A stretch of DNA of 64,000 nt from Pseudomonadota bacterium (GCA_023419375.1 JAEZYD010000023.1:13244-77243), one strand, 5' to 3'. Shown: positions 7,758 to 17,667, counted from the first letter of the stretch. The notes: generated by a model not told the origin, from the sequence alone. Made by a program: numbers and translations.

Positions 7758-8624
7758 ATGACACGCAGACTTTTTATAATGGTGCTTGCCATCATGGTTT
7801 TGTGGGCGTGGCCTACCCAGGCCTCTGCCGGCAGCAAACAGAACAAAACTCTTAAAATTGTCTATGTTGAATGGGATTGCGCCACTGCCTCCAGCAATCT
7901 TGCCAAGGCCGTGCTGGAAGACAAGCTCGGCTACAAGGTGGAGTTGCTGCCCGTTACCCAGCCAATATTATGGACGAGTATTGCTACCGGCGATGCCGAT
8001 GCCATGGTGACTGCCTGGTTGCCGGATACCCACGCCGCCATGTACAGCAAGGTGAAAAATCAGGTGGAAATGCTGGGCAAGCTTACGGACGGCGCGCGTC
8101 TGGGGCTGGCCGTGCCGGACTATGTGTCGCTCAAGTCCATTGATGAACTGGACGCCAATGCGGACAAGTTCAAGGGGCGCATTGTGGGCATTGATCCGGG
8201 TTCCGGCCTGATGCAGCTTACGGAAAAAGCTCTGAAAGATTATGGTATTAAGCAGTTGCAGCTTGTGGAGGGCAGTGGAACCATCATGACCTCCAGTCTG
8301 GCCGAGGCCATCCGCAAGCAGGAATGGATTGTGGTAACGGCATGGTCGCCCCACTGGATGTTTGGCCGCTGGCAGATGCATTATCTGGATGATCCGCTGG
8401 GCAGCCTGGGCAGGGAAGAAGGCATCTTCAAGGTCGGCCGCAAGGGCCTGAAAAAGGACCACCCCGATGCCTGGGCCTTTCTGACCAACTTCCGGTACGA
8501 AGATCCGGGCCAGCTCCAGAGGCTCATGAACTGGAATCAGGAAAAGGGGGCTGATCCTCTGGTAAACGCCCGCCGCTTCATAAAGGAAAATCCCCAGCTG
8601 GTAGAAGCCTGGCTTAAAAAATAA
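7758..8624 (+). CDS. proX: Glycine betaine/proline substrate-binding protein
   Basis: A 288-residue periplasmic binding protein. A signal peptide covers residues 1-24, with cleavage after QASA. The mature part has the OpuAC fold: YVEWDCATASSNLAKAVLE, then TGDADAMVTAWLPDTHAAMY and VTAWSPHWMFGRW, whose tryptophans probably form the aromatic box for the quaternary ammonium group. It lacks an obvious lipobox, so it is soluble periplasmic. The ATG at 7758 follows GGGAGGA with good spacing, 13 bases after the proW stop. Betaine is the usual ligand of this class; proline betaine or choline derivatives cannot be excluded. Confidence 0.92.
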   Translation: MTRRLFIMVLAIMVLWAWPTQASAGSKQNKTLKIVYVEWDCATASSNLAKAVLEDKLGYKVELLPVTQPILWTSIATGDADAMVTAWLPDTHAAMYSKVKNQVEMLGKLTDGARLGLAVPDYVSLKSIDELDANADKFKGRIVGIDPGSGLMQLTEKALKDYGIKQLQLVEGSGTIMTSSLAEAIRKQEWIVVTAWSPHWMFGRWQMHYLDDPLGSLGREEGIFKVGRKGLKKDHPDAWAFLTNFRYEDPGQLQRLMNWNQEKGADPLVNARRFIKENPQLVEAWLKK

Positions 8625-8659
8625 TTGATACCTGCAAGAGGTGTTGTTGTTCCCCCTGA

Positions 8660-8694
8660 TGCACCCCGGTTGCCCGCAAAGGCCGCCGGGGTGT
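8660..8694. terminator. GC-rich hairpin between convergent proX and comEC
   Basis: The arms CACCCCGG and CCGGGGTG, with about 16 bases between them, lie between the two convergent stop codons. There is no good T run, so it is probably a weak bidirectional terminator. Confidence 0.5.
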
Positions 8695-8700
8695 ATGCGT

Positions 8701-11394
8701 TCAGGGCCGCGCAGACTGAACGGCTGGCACCCCGAAGCTATCGCCGAGGGCGGGCCAGATAATCCGCACCGCACCGTCGCGCCCCGTGTAGTGCAGCGGC
8801 GCATTCGCGGCAGCGCACCACTGGCGCAATGGTTGCGAAGGGTAGCCGTAGCGGTTTTCAAATCCACATGAGGCGACCACTACACCGGGCTGCACCGCCG
8901 CATAAAATTCCGGCAAAAATCCAGTGGCGGAGCCGTGGTGCGGTGCAACAACAACTTCGGCGCGCAGGTCATCTCCGTTATCGAGCAGGCGGCGCAGCAC
9001 AGGGCGCTCCGCATCGCCCAAAAACAGGGCAAGACCACGGCCATGCTGGGTCAGCCGGGCCACCACCGAGGCATCGTTGCCTTGCCATGTGTTCCACTCG
9101 TTGATTGGCGGGTGCAGAACTTCCAGGCGCAGACCCAGAGACGGTTTGCCCAGTATCAGAACATCCCCGCGCACAAGGGCGCGGCTGTTGTGGGCCGTGC
9201 GCGCCGCAAGCCACTGCTCGCCCCAGCTGCCCTTGCCTTCGCGCCCGTTGTCCAGCAGGTGATCCACCCGAAAAACGCGCAGTATGTGCAGCAATCCGCC
9301 CATGTGGTCAAGGTCGGGATGGGTGTTGAGTATGGCGGCCAGGCGAGGCGCGTCATTATAGGCCAGGGCCGGGGCCACCAGCGCCTGCCCCGGATCAAAA
9401 CGCGGCGAGGCGCTGCCCCCGCCGTCCAGCAGCAGGCGCACGTGCCCCGGCAGACGCAGTAACAGGGCCTGACTCTGGCCTACATCCAGCACATCAAGGC
9501 GAATATGGTCTGACAGGCGTTCTGCGGTGCGCAGGGCCGGGCCAACGCATAACAGCAGCGCCCCGGCCAGCAGCAGACGTTGCGCCGCGCGGGGCAGGTC
9601 TGCGCGCCCCGCCTTCAGCGCCAGCGCCCCAAGCAAGGCCGCAAAAGCTGGCAGGGCTGTCCAGTGCGGGCGCAGCAGGGCCGGGGGCTGCAACAGGTTT
9701 GCGCCAGCCAGCCACGCAAGGCAGTCTGTAAGCCATTGGCAGGGCAGGGCCGCCATGTCCAGCACTGCCCGCGCCGCAAGGTCAAGGCCCATGGCGGACA
9801 GGAACAGGCCAAGCACCGTGGCGGGCAACACCAGCATGTCGGCCACGGGCAGCCAGAGCACATTGAGCCAGAACCAGTGCCCCATATTGTTGAACAGCAA
9901 CATGTTTAGAGGCAGCAGAGCAATCTGGATGCCCAGGGAAACCAGAAATATCCGCGTTAATGCCCACGTTCCCCGTCTGAGCCTTTGATTCATGCGTCTG
10001 CCAAAGCCTCCGCTCCGCCGTATCTGCGCTGCCGGATCCGGCTCCGGGGCCAGCACCCGCAGCCAGGGCAGGCTCATGCCGATGACCGCCACGCACAGCA
10101 CGGAAAGTTGCAGGCCTGTATCCAGCATGCTCAGGGGGGAGACCACGCTGATGCAGAGCAGGGCGGCGCAGAGCACATCAAGCGTTGTGTGGGGCCGCCC
10201 GCGCAAAAAATAGACTGCAAGAAGCAGCAGCATGACGGCAGCCCGCAGCAAAGACGCCGGGGCATCGCCCAGCCACAGGTAGGCCAGTGCCGGCGGCAGT
10301 GTGGCCAGCAGCGCCCAGACGGCGCGAGGGCGGCGCAGGTAGATGCCGGGGCGAACCCGTGCGGCGGCAAGCACGCAGAGCAGGCCCACAAGCCCCGCCA
10401 CAGTGAGGTGCTGGCCGGAAAGGGCGAGGCTGTGCACCAGCGTGGCCGAGGCAAAATTGTTCAAAGTCTGCTGGTTCAGGTATTGCCTGTCGCCAAAGAG
10501 CAGGGCCAGCAGAATGGCCTTGCCCTGCGAAAGCTTGTGCTGCGTGAGTTTGTCTTGTGCGAGCTGGGTATGGGATGGCGGAGCGGAAGCGCCAGCCGCT
10601 ATGATTTCGTCTGGCTTGTCTGTGTGGGACTGTGCCGCCTCCTGAGCCGGAAACAGGGCGTGTACAAAATCTTGCCGCAAGGATTCGCGCCAGCGGGCGG
10701 AAAGGGTCGGCTGGCCGGAAATACGCGGCTGCCCCTGATTGCCCAGAGTCCACATGCGCCAGCGCACGCCCTGAGCGGCCAGCCACAGGCCCCAGTCGGT
10801 CTGGCCTTCGTTGGCAAAGCCCTGCGCGGGCATGGGCCGCCGCGTCAGGCAGACTGTCTGGCCAGGGAGCGGAGGAGAAAGGGCAATGGCGGCAGTGGGG
10901 GCTTCCCATGTCCAGGCCAGTTTGCCGGGCAGAGGACGAATGGTTGAATTTGCGGCGTCTGGCGGTACTGCGGCAGCATCAAAGGCAGAGGTCAGGCTGT
11001 CCGTGCTGTCTGCATAGGCGGGGTGCACATCGCTCAGCAGCAGGCGCAGGCGGTTGTCGGGCAGGCCCTGCATATCGCGCACAATCCCGCACACTCGCGG
11101 CGGTTGGGCGGAGTCGTGCAGCCATTGGGGCGGCTGGTTCGCCTGACCTGACGATGGCAGCACTGCGTGCCAGGGTGAGTCATAAAGCTGCCAGCAACCT
11201 GTCAAAAAGCCTCCCAGCAGGCACAGGGCCGCCAGAGCCGTGCGCGCGGCGCGCCACAGGCGGGCATCCGCAAAAAACAGCACCAAGGCGCAGCAAAGCG
11301 AGGGCAGGGGCCAGGGGGCCGCGGTAATGCCCGCTATCCAGAAGCCCAGATACGTCTGCCAGAGCAGGGGGGCTTGCAATGGAGGGTGCCGCAT
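8701..11394 (-). CDS. comEC: ComEC/Rec2-family DNA uptake channel
   Basis: An 897-residue membrane protein. The N-terminus has two or three membrane helices and an OB-like soluble part. The central competence domain (about 320-640) contains FGDRQYL...SATLVHSLALSGQHLTVAG and many helices. The C-terminal metallo-beta-lactamase-like domain (from about 660) has DVGQSQALLL, NTHPDLDHMGGL (metal-binding HxDxDH type) and PHHGSATGF. ComEC translocates single-stranded DNA into the cytoplasm, and the lactamase-like domain may degrade the other strand. The ATG at 11394 is preferred; an in-frame start at 11589 would run into smpB. smpB lies upstream with a terminator between, so comEC probably has its own promoter or depends on read-through. 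No other competence gene is nearby. Confidence 0.9.
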   Translation of the reverse strand: MRHPPLQAPLLWQTYLGFWIAGITAAPWPLPSLCCALVLFFADARLWRAARTALAALCLLGGFLTGCWQLYDSPWHAVLPSSGQANQPPQWLHDSAQPPRVCGIVRDMQGLPDNRLRLLLSDVHPAYADSTDSLTSAFDAAAVPPDAANSTIRPLPGKLAWTWEAPTAAIALSPPLPGQTVCLTRRPMPAQGFANEGQTDWGLWLAAQGVRWRMWTLGNQGQPRISGQPTLSARWRESLRQDFVHALFPAQEAAQSHTDKPDEIIAAGASAPPSHTQLAQDKLTQHKLSQGKAILLALLFGDRQYLNQQTLNNFASATLVHSLALSGQHLTVAGLVGLLCVLAAARVRPGIYLRRPRAVWALLATLPPALAYLWLGDAPASLLRAAVMLLLLAVYFLRGRPHTTLDVLCAALLCISVVSPLSMLDTGLQLSVLCVAVIGMSLPWLRVLAPEPDPAAQIRRSGGFGRRMNQRLRRGTWALTRIFLVSLGIQIALLPLNMLLFNNMGHWFWLNVLWLPVADMLVLPATVLGLFLSAMGLDLAARAVLDMAALPCQWLTDCLAWLAGANLLQPPALLRPHWTALPAFAALLGALALKAGRADLPRAAQRLLLAGALLLCVGPALRTAERLSDHIRLDVLDVGQSQALLLRLPGHVRLLLDGGGSASPRFDPGQALVAPALAYNDAPRLAAILNTHPDLDHMGGLLHILRVFRVDHLLDNGREGKGSWGEQWLAARTAHNSRALVRGDVLILGKPSLGLRLEVLHPPINEWNTWQGNDASVVARLTQHGRGLALFLGDAERPVLRRLLDNGDDLRAEVVVAPHHGSATGFLPEFYAAVQPGVVVASCGFENRYGYPSQPLRQWCAAANAPLHYTGRDGAVRIIWPALGDSFGVPAVQSARP

Positions 11395-11445
11395 GACGAA
11401 CCTTGTGGAAGGGATGTACCGCGCGGTTGCGGCGGGGCAGTGAGC

Positions 11446-11485
11446 GTAAAAAAAGGAGCGCCCTTGCAGCAAGAGCGCCCCTTTG
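11446..11485 (-). terminator. Terminator between smpB and comEC
   Basis: On the minus strand a 12-bp stem (GGGGCGCTCTTG with CAAGGGCGCTCC, two wobble pairs) and short loop are followed by seven T, directly after the smpB stop. Confidence 0.85.
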
Positions 11486-11497
11486 AACAGCAGGAGG

Positions 11498-11953
11498 CTA
11501 GGACAGCTCCCGGGCCATATCCCGTTCCTCCGCCCTGCGTTTGAGTGTTTCGCGGTGATCGTGCAGTTTTTTACCCTTGCCGAGGGCAATTTCTACCTTG
11601 ATCTTGCCCCGCTTGAAGTAGAGGCGCACGGGCACAACCGTCAGGCCCTGCTGGGCCACCAGCCCCGCGAATTTGGAAATTTCCCGCTCGTGCAGCAGCA
11701 GTTTGCGCGCGCGGTCCGGCTCCTGCGACACATAGCCCGCGTTGGCGTAGGGCGCGATGTGCAGCGAAACAAGCCAGGCTTCTCCCTGGCGAAAGTCTAC
11801 GTAGCTGTCGATAAAGTTGACCTTGCCCGCGCGGATGCTTTTGACTTCCGGGCCGGTCAGTACAATGCCCGCCTCGGTGAACTCGGAAAGTTCATAGAGG
11901 TGGCGGGCCTTTTTGTTCAGGGCCACAGTGGATGGGGGTGTTTTCTGGCTCAT
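11498..11953 (-). CDS. smpB: SsrA-binding protein SmpB
   Basis: A 151-residue trans-translation factor that delivers tmRNA to stalled ribosomes. The complete SmpB fold is visible: [34 protein letters not shown] at the N-terminus, [10 protein letters not shown] in the middle, and the basic tail [26 protein letters not shown] that enters the decoding centre. Length matches the family (about 150-160). Its ATG overlaps the ptsI stop by four bases (ATGA), so it is translationally coupled to the PTS genes, an unusual partnership. No tmRNA gene (ssrA) was found beside it. A terminator follows directly. Confidence 0.97.
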   Translation of the reverse strand: MSQKTPPSTVALNKKARHLYELSEFTEAGIVLTGPEVKSIRAGKVNFIDSYVDFRQGEAWLVSLHIAPYANAGYVSQEPDRARKLLLHEREISKFAGLVAQQGLTVVPVRLYFKRGKIKVEIALGKGKKLHDHRETLKRRAEERDMARELS

Positions 11954-13722
11954 GGGTGACTGTATGTGAAAAGGCTTGTGGTGTGAAAGGCCAGTTCCTG
12001 TCCCAGTGACTGTTGCAACGCTTCGCGCACCATGCGCTTGGAAGCGGCCACATCGGTGCTGAGCAGCACGCTGTTGGCCAGATCCATGCAGGTCTGGGCG
12101 TTGAACTGGCGTATAAGGTGCTTCATGCCCGGTACAAATCGGGGGGCGGCGGACACAGTGTCCACGCCCATGCCCAGCAGCAGGGCCAGGCCAAAGGGGT
12201 CAGAAGCAAGCTCGCCGCAGACGGAAACACCTATGCCCTCGCGGTGGGCGGCGTCAATGATGTGCTTGAGCGAGCGCACGATGGCCGGATGCAGCGGCTC
12301 GTTGAGGTAGGCCACATGGCGGTTGTTGCGGTCAATGCCCATTATGTAGTGGATAAGGTCATTGGTGCCGATGCTGAAAAAGTCGCACTCCCGCGCCAGG
12401 GCGTCGCAAATAAGGGCCGCAGCCGGGGTTTCAACCATGACGCCAAGGGGCAGCAGGGGAGCATGGGGCAGATTTTGCGCCGCGAGTTCCTGATGCAGCT
12501 CCTGCATGATGCGGCGCACCTGCTGCACTTCATCCAGGCAGGAAATCATGGGCAGCATGATGGCTACGTTGCCCATGGCCCCGGCGCGCATGAGCGCCCG
12601 CAACTGGGTGCGAAAAATACCCTGATGACGCAGGCAAAAGCGTATGCCGCGCAAACCCAGCGCCGGATTCGGCTCCTTGAGCACCGCCTGGGCATGGAGC
12701 ATCTTGTCCGCGCCCACGTCAAGCGTGCGAAAAACCACCCGATCCGGCGCGGCCCGCTGGGCCACTGCCGCGTATTCTGCCAGCAGATCTTCTTCTGACG
12801 GCAGGCGGTCGGTAAAATAGGCAAATTCGGTGCGGTACAGGCCCACGCCGTCGGCTCCGCACTGGGCAAGGGCCGACAGTTCATTGGTGCCTTCAAGGTT
12901 GGCCTGCACTTCCACGCGCACGCCGTCGCACATTTCGGCGGGCCAGCGGGCAGATTTGAGCGTGAGGTCTTCCCATGCCGTATATTCCTCGCGCCTGGCC
13001 CCAAAGCGGGCCTCGTCAGCTTCATCGGGGCTCAGCAGCACGCTGCCGCCGAGGCCGTCCACCACCACGGTTTCGTTTTCGCGGGCAATGTCCATAAGCC
13101 CGGTAACGCCCGCAAGGCAGGGAATGTGCAGCCCGCGCGACAAAATGGCCGTGTGCGAGGTGGGGCCGCCTTCTGCTGTCAGAATGCCCAGCACCCGGTC
13201 AAGGTTGAGCTCCATGACATCGGCGGGGGAGAGGTCTTCGGCCACAAGCACGCCGGGGGTTTCATCCTCGCCCTTGTGGGCCGGGTCCGCCGCCAGATGC
13301 TCGCGCAGGCGCAGGCCCACGGCGCGGATATCCTGGGCGCGGTCACGCAGGTAGGCGTCGTCCATGCTCCTGAACAGCGCGCACAGTTCATCCACCGTGA
13401 GTTTGAGCGCCCACGAGGCGCACACAAGGTTGCTTTCTATGCGGGCCAGCGCGGCTTTGAGCAGCTTGGGGTCGCGGGCCATTTCCATCTGGGCGGCAAT
13501 GACGTCGCGGTATTCCGAAAGGTCTTCGGGCACATTTTCCATGGTAGCGGCCAGGGAGGCGCGCACGCTTTCAGCGGCGGCGCGCAGGGTTTCCTGCTCC
13601 GCAGCCACGTCGGCGGCAGTGATACGGCGCTCGTCATCCTGCCGTGCCTTGTGCATGAAGCGCACCCTGCCTATGGCTATGCCAGGCGAAACAGGTGTGC
13701 CGAAAAGTACCGCGCGGGCCAT
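11950..13722 (-). CDS. ptsI: PTS enzyme I (phosphoenolpyruvate-protein phosphotransferase)
   Basis: A 590-residue cytosolic enzyme that takes phosphate from PEP onto a histidine and passes it to HPr. The N-terminal HPr-binding and swivelling domains include [13 protein letters not shown] with the active His190. The C-terminal PEP-binding barrel includes [20 protein letters not shown], the MVETPAAAL strand, IGTNDLIHY and [10 protein letters not shown] with the catalytic cysteine near residue 503. Length is slightly above the usual 570-575. It starts one base after the ptsH stop region (start 13722, ptsH stop 13724), with AGGA before the ATG, and overlaps smpB downstream by four bases. Confidence 0.95.
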   Translation of the reverse strand: MARAVLFGTPVSPGIAIGRVRFMHKARQDDERRITAADVAAEQETLRAAAESVRASLAATMENVPEDLSEYRDVIAAQMEMARDPKLLKAALARIESNLVCASWALKLTVDELCALFRSMDDAYLRDRAQDIRAVGLRLREHLAADPAHKGEDETPGVLVAEDLSPADVMELNLDRVLGILTAEGGPTSHTAILSRGLHIPCLAGVTGLMDIARENETVVVDGLGGSVLLSPDEADEARFGARREEYTAWEDLTLKSARWPAEMCDGVRVEVQANLEGTNELSALAQCGADGVGLYRTEFAYFTDRLPSEEDLLAEYAAVAQRAAPDRVVFRTLDVGADKMLHAQAVLKEPNPALGLRGIRFCLRHQGIFRTQLRALMRAGAMGNVAIMLPMISCLDEVQQVRRIMQELHQELAAQNLPHAPLLPLGVMVETPAAALICDALARECDFFSIGTNDLIHYIMGIDRNNRHVAYLNEPLHPAIVRSLKHIIDAAHREGIGVSVCGELASDPFGLALLLGMGVDTVSAAPRFVPGMKHLIRQFNAQTCMDLANSVLLSTDVAASKRMVREALQQSLGQELAFHTTSLFTYSHP

Positions 13723-13723
13723 G

Positions 13724-14017
13724 TCAGTCCTGTAAATTTGTTAAAAATTGGGCCAGGCCGCAAAGGGCCTCGCGGGCATCGTCACCCTGTGCCACCAGGG
13801 TCAGTTCCGCATTGGCGGGGGGCGCAAGAGAAAGTATGTCGAGCATGCTTTTGGCATCTACCTCGCCCGTGTCGCTGACAAGCTGTATGTCAGAGGCATA
13901 GCGCTGCGCCTCCTGCGCCAGCCGGGCCGCCGGTCGGGCGTGCAGGCCGTTGCGCAGGCCAATGCATACCCGTAGCGCCAGCCCTCGCGGCGTTTGTTCA
14001 ATGGCTTCTTCCATCAT
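13724..14017 (-). CDS. ptsH: PTS phosphocarrier protein HPr
   Basis: A 97-residue HPr. The motif GLHARPAA gives the phosphorylated His26, and DAKSMLDILSL retains the regulatory serine position (Ser57, equivalent to Ser46), so control by an HPr kinase is possible although no kinase gene is in the window. A short N-terminal extension of about 9 residues precedes the canonical start. Two tandem ATGs (14017, 14014) follow AAGGTAGG; either could be used. It lies between PTS IID and ptsI. Confidence 0.93.
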   Translation of the reverse strand: MMEEAIEQTPRGLALRVCIGLRNGLHARPAARLAQEAQRYASDIQLVSDTGEVDAKSMLDILSLAPPANAELTLVAQGDDAREALCGLAQFLTNLQD

Positions 14018-14086
14018 CCTACCTTATGAGCGTTTTATCGGCCAAAGGGGGACAAAGCGTGTCCACTACCGAAAAACACGTATATT

Positions 14087-14836
14087 CTACATGCCTATGA
14101 AGCCCAAGTCCACGAGAATAAGGGCTCCTGTTGTCACAATCCAAAGCAGCAGCCTTGGCAGGCGCATTCGCCCCACGAGCCATGCGGCGGCAAGCACCGC
14201 CGCTGCACCCATGGCGTAGGCAGTCCAGGGAAAGGGTTTCATGGTGCTGATGGGCAGATGCCAGATGACCAGGGCGGCCAGCGCCGCATTGACCATCTTG
14301 AGCCTGTCCACCCAGTTGATGAGGTTGAGCTTGCGCAGGCGGGCGAGCGTGGTCAGCCCGTAGCGCAGGCCGGAAACAAAACAGATGGACCTGAACAGCA
14401 ACAGGGAACCGAACAGGATCACCGCTAGCAGCATGGCAATGTTGGTAAAACCGGCCAGCAGCAGACTGATGCTGAGCAGGGACCACAAGGGCAGCAATGT
14501 GCCGCTGAAAAATGAGTCGCCCAGGGCGGAAAGGGTTGTGGCCAGTGTTTCGCGCACGGAATTCAGCGCGCCTTCCGGCAGCCTCCCCTTGGCGATGGCC
14601 TGCTCGAGCGAAAGCAGGATGCCCACAAAAAGGGGAATCATGAAGGGGTGGGTGTTGCTGTGCCCGGCATAACGGCTCATGGCGCGGGCAAAGGCCTGCG
14701 GCTCGGGATACAGCTCGCGCAGGGCAGGCTCCAGCACGTAGGCCAGGCCTATCTGCTGCATCCCCCTGGCGGTCATGGCTGCATTGATGCAGCTTGTGCG
14801 GGCCAGGCAGGCAAGTACAACGCGTGTGGGATACAT
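14087..14836 (-). CDS. PTS mannose/fructose/sorbose-family IID component
   Basis: A 249-residue membrane protein of the mannose PTS class. The N-terminal half has the IID signature: CINAAMTARGMQQIGLAYVLEPALRELY, then FNTHP-type text as GHSNTHPFMIPLFVGILLSLEQA. Its C-terminal third has several membrane helices. The ATG at 14836 is chosen because it keeps the IID N-terminus; an upstream codon at 14956 adds unrelated sequence. In working transporters IID pairs with IIC to form the channel, with IIA and IIB relaying phosphate. None of these is encoded in this cluster, so the role may be regulatory or partners may lie elsewhere. Confidence 0.85.
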   Translation of the reverse strand: MYPTRVVLACLARTSCINAAMTARGMQQIGLAYVLEPALRELYPEPQAFARAMSRYAGHSNTHPFMIPLFVGILLSLEQAIAKGRLPEGALNSVRETLATTLSALGDSFFSGTLLPLWSLLSISLLLAGFTNIAMLLAVILFGSLLLFRSICFVSGLRYGLTTLARLRKLNLINWVDRLKMVNAALAALVIWHLPISTMKPFPWTAYAMGAAAVLAAAWLVGRMRLPRLLLWIVTTGALILVDLGFIGM

Positions 14837-15017
14837 GGAAACCCCGTGGCATGCCGGTTTGGCAGTTGCGGCGAGGACGCGTTCAAAAGGAAAGCGCCGC
14901 CTTATGATCACTCGGCCACGATCTGCTGCCGCAAGCTGACTGCGCAGCGTGCGCAACTGCTGGCCTGGTGCAAAGCCCGCCTTGCAGGGAGCAAAAGAGC
15001 CACAGAGCGAACTGCCC

Positions 15018-15869
15018 CTAAGCTTCCGGCTCTGCCTGCTCCGTGCCTGTCAGCAGGGCATATATTTCCTTGCCCGACCAGCCGCGCACGGCGTCCTGCA
15101 CCCTGCGGGCAACCTGACGGGGTTTGCCGCCCTGGGCAAGTTCCTCCTGGGCCAGTTGCAGCACATCTTCCCTTGGGGTGCGTTCCGCCTGTTCCGGCGG
15201 GCCGACAACCACGGTGATTTCGCCCAGCAGCTCCTCGGGCAGCAGGTCGTTGTCTTCCAGACGACCTACTATAAATTCCTCGTGTTCCTTGGTCAATTCC
15301 CGGCATACGGCCACCTCGCGGGGGCCAAGAATGCGGGCGGCCTGAGCGAGGCTCTCCTTGAGACGATCCTTGCGCTCAAAAAAAATGAGCGCGCCCGGCA
15401 CATGGGCAAAGGCGGCAAAAAGGGCGTCGCGCCCTGCGGCATCGCGCGGCAGAAAACCCAGAAAACTGTGCGGCAGCGGGGGAATGCCAGCGGCGGAAAG
15501 GGCCGTCACAGGAGCCGAAGGCCCCGGCAGCGGGGATACGGCAAGGCCTTCCTTGCGGCAGGCCCGCACCAGACGGTAGCCGGGATCGGCCAGAAGCGGC
15601 GTTCCGGCATCGGAGACAAGGGCAACGGTCTGCCCTTCACGCAGCATGCGCAATACGCCCTCTTGCCGCTCGGCTTCATTGTGGTCGTAAAAGCTCAGCA
15701 GGCGGCGGGCTTCAATGCCGCAGTCGCGCAACAGGCGGGCAGTGCGGCGGGTATCCTCCGCAAGCACAAGATCGGCGCTTGCCAGCACCTCGCGCGCTCG
15801 GGGCGAAAGATCACCAGGGTTGCCAAGCGGCGTTGCCACTATCCACAGACGGTTCGCATTCAAAGGCAT
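15018..15869 (-). CDS. rsmI: 16S rRNA (cytidine-1402-2'-O)-methyltransferase RsmI
   Basis: A 283-residue tetrapyrrole-methylase-fold enzyme that methylates the ribose of C1402 in 16S rRNA. The N-terminus [22 protein letters not shown] and the segments AEDTRRTARLL, SFYDHNE, LVSDAGTPLLADPGY and PLPGPSAPVTALSAAG follow the family closely. The ATG at 15869 begins just before this motif; an in-frame start at 15962 adds 31 poor residues. The gene starts inside yraN, with a 59-base overlap in another frame, so the two are coupled. Confidence 0.94.
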   Translation of the reverse strand: MPLNANRLWIVATPLGNPGDLSPRAREVLASADLVLAEDTRRTARLLRDCGIEARRLLSFYDHNEAERQEGVLRMLREGQTVALVSDAGTPLLADPGYRLVRACRKEGLAVSPLPGPSAPVTALSAAGIPPLPHSFLGFLPRDAAGRDALFAAFAHVPGALIFFERKDRLKESLAQAARILGPREVAVCRELTKEHEEFIVGRLEDNDLLPEELLGEITVVVGPPEQAERTPREDVLQLAQEELAQGGKPRQVARRVQDAVRGWSGKEIYALLTGTEQAEPEA

Positions 15870-16263
15870 GGCGGCAGTGCTCCAGATGCAGGGTATCGCC
15901 CTCGCGCACAACGCAGACCACATCAAACCGGCAGGGGCTGCTCCATGCATCGCGGGCCGCAAGCCACGCCCTGGCCGCCCGGCACAGGGTACGCTGCTTG
16001 GCAGGGGTCAGCGCGGCGGCGGGGCCGCCGTAAGTTGAACCGCTGCGGGTTTTTACTTCGACAAAAACAACGGTGTCGCCATCGCGGCAGACAATATCCA
16101 GTTCAAGCCTGCCGCTGCGCCAGTTGCAGTCCAGCAGTTCCATGCCGCTGCGTTGCAGCAGCTTGCGGGCGGCTTCCTCGCCTTTGCGGCCAAGGTTCAG
16201 GTGGGCCGGGGCGGCTGGTTCATCCTTGCCGCCAAAAAGTGTTTGCAGCCAGCGCGGCTTCAC
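15811..16263 (-). CDS. yraN: YraN-family (UPF0102) nuclease-fold protein
   Basis: A 150-residue protein of the UPF0102/YraN family, which has a restriction-endonuclease-like fold. The core [26 protein letters not shown], then [24 protein letters not shown], supplies the E-x(n)-D-x(n)-ExK nuclease-type triad. The biochemical role is not established. The gene sits between rnhB (four-base overlap) and rsmI (59-base overlap), its usual company in many bacteria. Confidence 0.88.
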   Translation of the reverse strand: MKPRWLQTLFGGKDEPAAPAHLNLGRKGEEAARKLLQRSGMELLDCNWRSGRLELDIVCRDGDTVVFVEVKTRSGSTYGGPAAALTPAKQRTLCRAARAWLAARDAWSSPCRFDVVCVVREGDTLHLEHCRHAFECEPSVDSGNAAWQPW

Positions 16264-17033
16264 AACAGGCTGCCCTGCTGCGGGCTTGGCTTTTCGGGCA
16301 AAACGCCGCGAAAAGTCAGGCGGTGCTGCGGGCAGGGCCCAAGGCGGCGCAGAGCTTCGTAATGATCCTCTGTGCCATAGCCCTTGTGCGCTTCAAAGCC
16401 GTATCCGGGCCAGCGCTTTTCCAGCCGGGTCATGAGTTTGTCCCTGTACGTTTTGGCAAGGATGGACGCGGCGGAGATGGCAGGTTCGCTGGCATCGCCG
16501 CCAATAATGCTGCGCTGCGAGGGCAGGGGGGCTGCATGCCCCTTGCGCCAGTGGAAGGAAAAGACCTCGCCGGGCACGGTCTTGTTGCCGTCAATGAGCA
16601 GATGCGCTGGCGCGCACCGCAGGCAGCGCACGGCCCTGCTCATGGCTTCAAAGGTGGCCTGTAAAATATTGATGGCGTCAATGCGGGCGGGCCACACCAC
16701 GCCCAGGCCCCAGGCCACAGCGCACTGGCGTATGCGCGGGGCGAGCATTTCGCGGGTTTTGGCGCTGCACGCCTTGGAATCGTTGAGGCCCGGCAGGTCG
16801 TAGCATTCCGGCAATATGACCGCAGCGGCTACTACCGGCCCGGCCAGACAGCCTCGACCGGCTTCGTCTATGCCTGCGGTATAAATTTGCTGAACGGTCT
16901 GGCTGCTTGTCTGCAAAAGGGGAAAATCATCCTGGGGCAGCGGGGCGCTCGGGGGGCTCACCAGCTGGACAAGGCTCGCCTGCGCCTGCTGGTTCTGCGG
17001 CCTTGCCGGGCGGTTCGATGCTTTTCTGCCCAT
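16260..17033 (-). CDS. rnhB: Ribonuclease HII
   Basis: A 257-residue RNase HII, which removes RNA from RNA-DNA hybrids and single ribonucleotides from DNA. The catalytic motifs are clear: [20 protein letters not shown] (Asp-Glu pair), [18 protein letters not shown] (third Asp) and [21 protein letters not shown] (fourth Asp). An N-terminal extension of about 50 residues rich in Pro, Gln and Ala precedes the domain and has no recognised function. The ATG at 17033 follows GGAG; a start at 17054 is possible. It overlaps yraN by four bases. Confidence 0.95.
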   Translation of the reverse strand: MGRKASNRPARPQNQQAQASLVQLVSPPSAPLPQDDFPLLQTSSQTVQQIYTAGIDEAGRGCLAGPVVAAAVILPECYDLPGLNDSKACSAKTREMLAPRIRQCAVAWGLGVVWPARIDAINILQATFEAMSRAVRCLRCAPAHLLIDGNKTVPGEVFSFHWRKGHAAPLPSQRSIIGGDASEPAISAASILAKTYRDKLMTRLEKRWPGYGFEAHKGYGTEDHYEALRRLGPCPQHRLTFRGVLPEKPSPQQGSLL

Positions 17034-17319
17034 GATTTCTCCGCTGCGCAGCAAGGGCCGCGTCCCTATGGTCGATGCGCGATGGTCGGCACGTCGGGTT
17101 AGAGCTGTTTACGCATGAAATAAGGTAACTGCTCCGCAAGGATTTTTTCGAAAACCCTTGCCGCGAGATGCGAGCGGCAGGTTTTGCCTGCCGCAAACGA
17201 GCATTTCAGGTGCACATGTTCTAAAGACGCGCGAACAGCGCGCCAGGGATTTTGCAGTTGCCTGCATGCCCTGGCGCGCCGTAAAAACGCTCGCTGCGAA
17301 TCTGATGCCTAAAAAAGGA
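17034..17319. repeat. Spacer between rplS and rnhB with two hairpins
   Basis: The 286-base gap has a perfect 11-bp inverted repeat (GCGCGCCAGGG at 17238-17248, CCCTGGCGCGC at 17269-17279, 20-base loop) and a compact hairpin GCGGCAGG/CCTGCCGC near 17172-17192. The larger one lies just downstream of rplS on the minus strand and may terminate it or act as a processing site. No reading frame here looks coding. Confidence 0.5.
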
Positions 17320-17667
17320 TCAGAAGCGGCCACGCGGCTTGATGCGCGCGGCTTTGCCCTTGAGGGCACGCAGGTAGTACAGGCGGCTGCGGCGCACGCG
17401 GCCCTGCGTGATCAGCTCAACGCGGTCGATGAAGGGCGAGTTGAGCGGGAAAATACGTTCCACGCCCACGCCGTCGGAAACCTTGCGCACCGTAAAGGTG
17501 GCGCTGGTGGTGCCGCGCTTGATGCGGATAACGTTACCCTGGAAGACCTGGATACGTTCTTTTTCGCCTTCCACAATGCGCAGGTGCACTTTCACCGTGT
17601 CGCCGGAGCGAAACGCGGGAAGATCCATGCGCTGGTTTTCCAGTTCAATTTTCCTGATGATGTCCAT
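17320..17667 (-). CDS. rplS: 50S ribosomal protein L19
   Basis: A 115-residue L19, located at the 30S-50S interface. The whole family signature is present: [56 protein letters not shown] and [19 protein letters not shown]. The length is normal. It is preceded on the same strand by trmD (78-base gap), the conserved trmD-rplS arrangement; rpsP and rimM, often upstream, are not here. Confidence 0.98.
   Translation of the reverse strand: MDIIRKIELENQRMDLPAFRSGDTVKVHLRIVEGEKERIQVFQGNVIRIKRGTTSATFTVRKVSDGVGVERIFPLNSPFIDRVELITQGRVRRSRLYYLRALKGKAARIKPRGRF

Noticed and set aside
11395..11589. Longer ComEC N-terminus starting at 11589
   Set aside because: It would overlap the smpB end and cross its terminator; the residues have no ComEC character.
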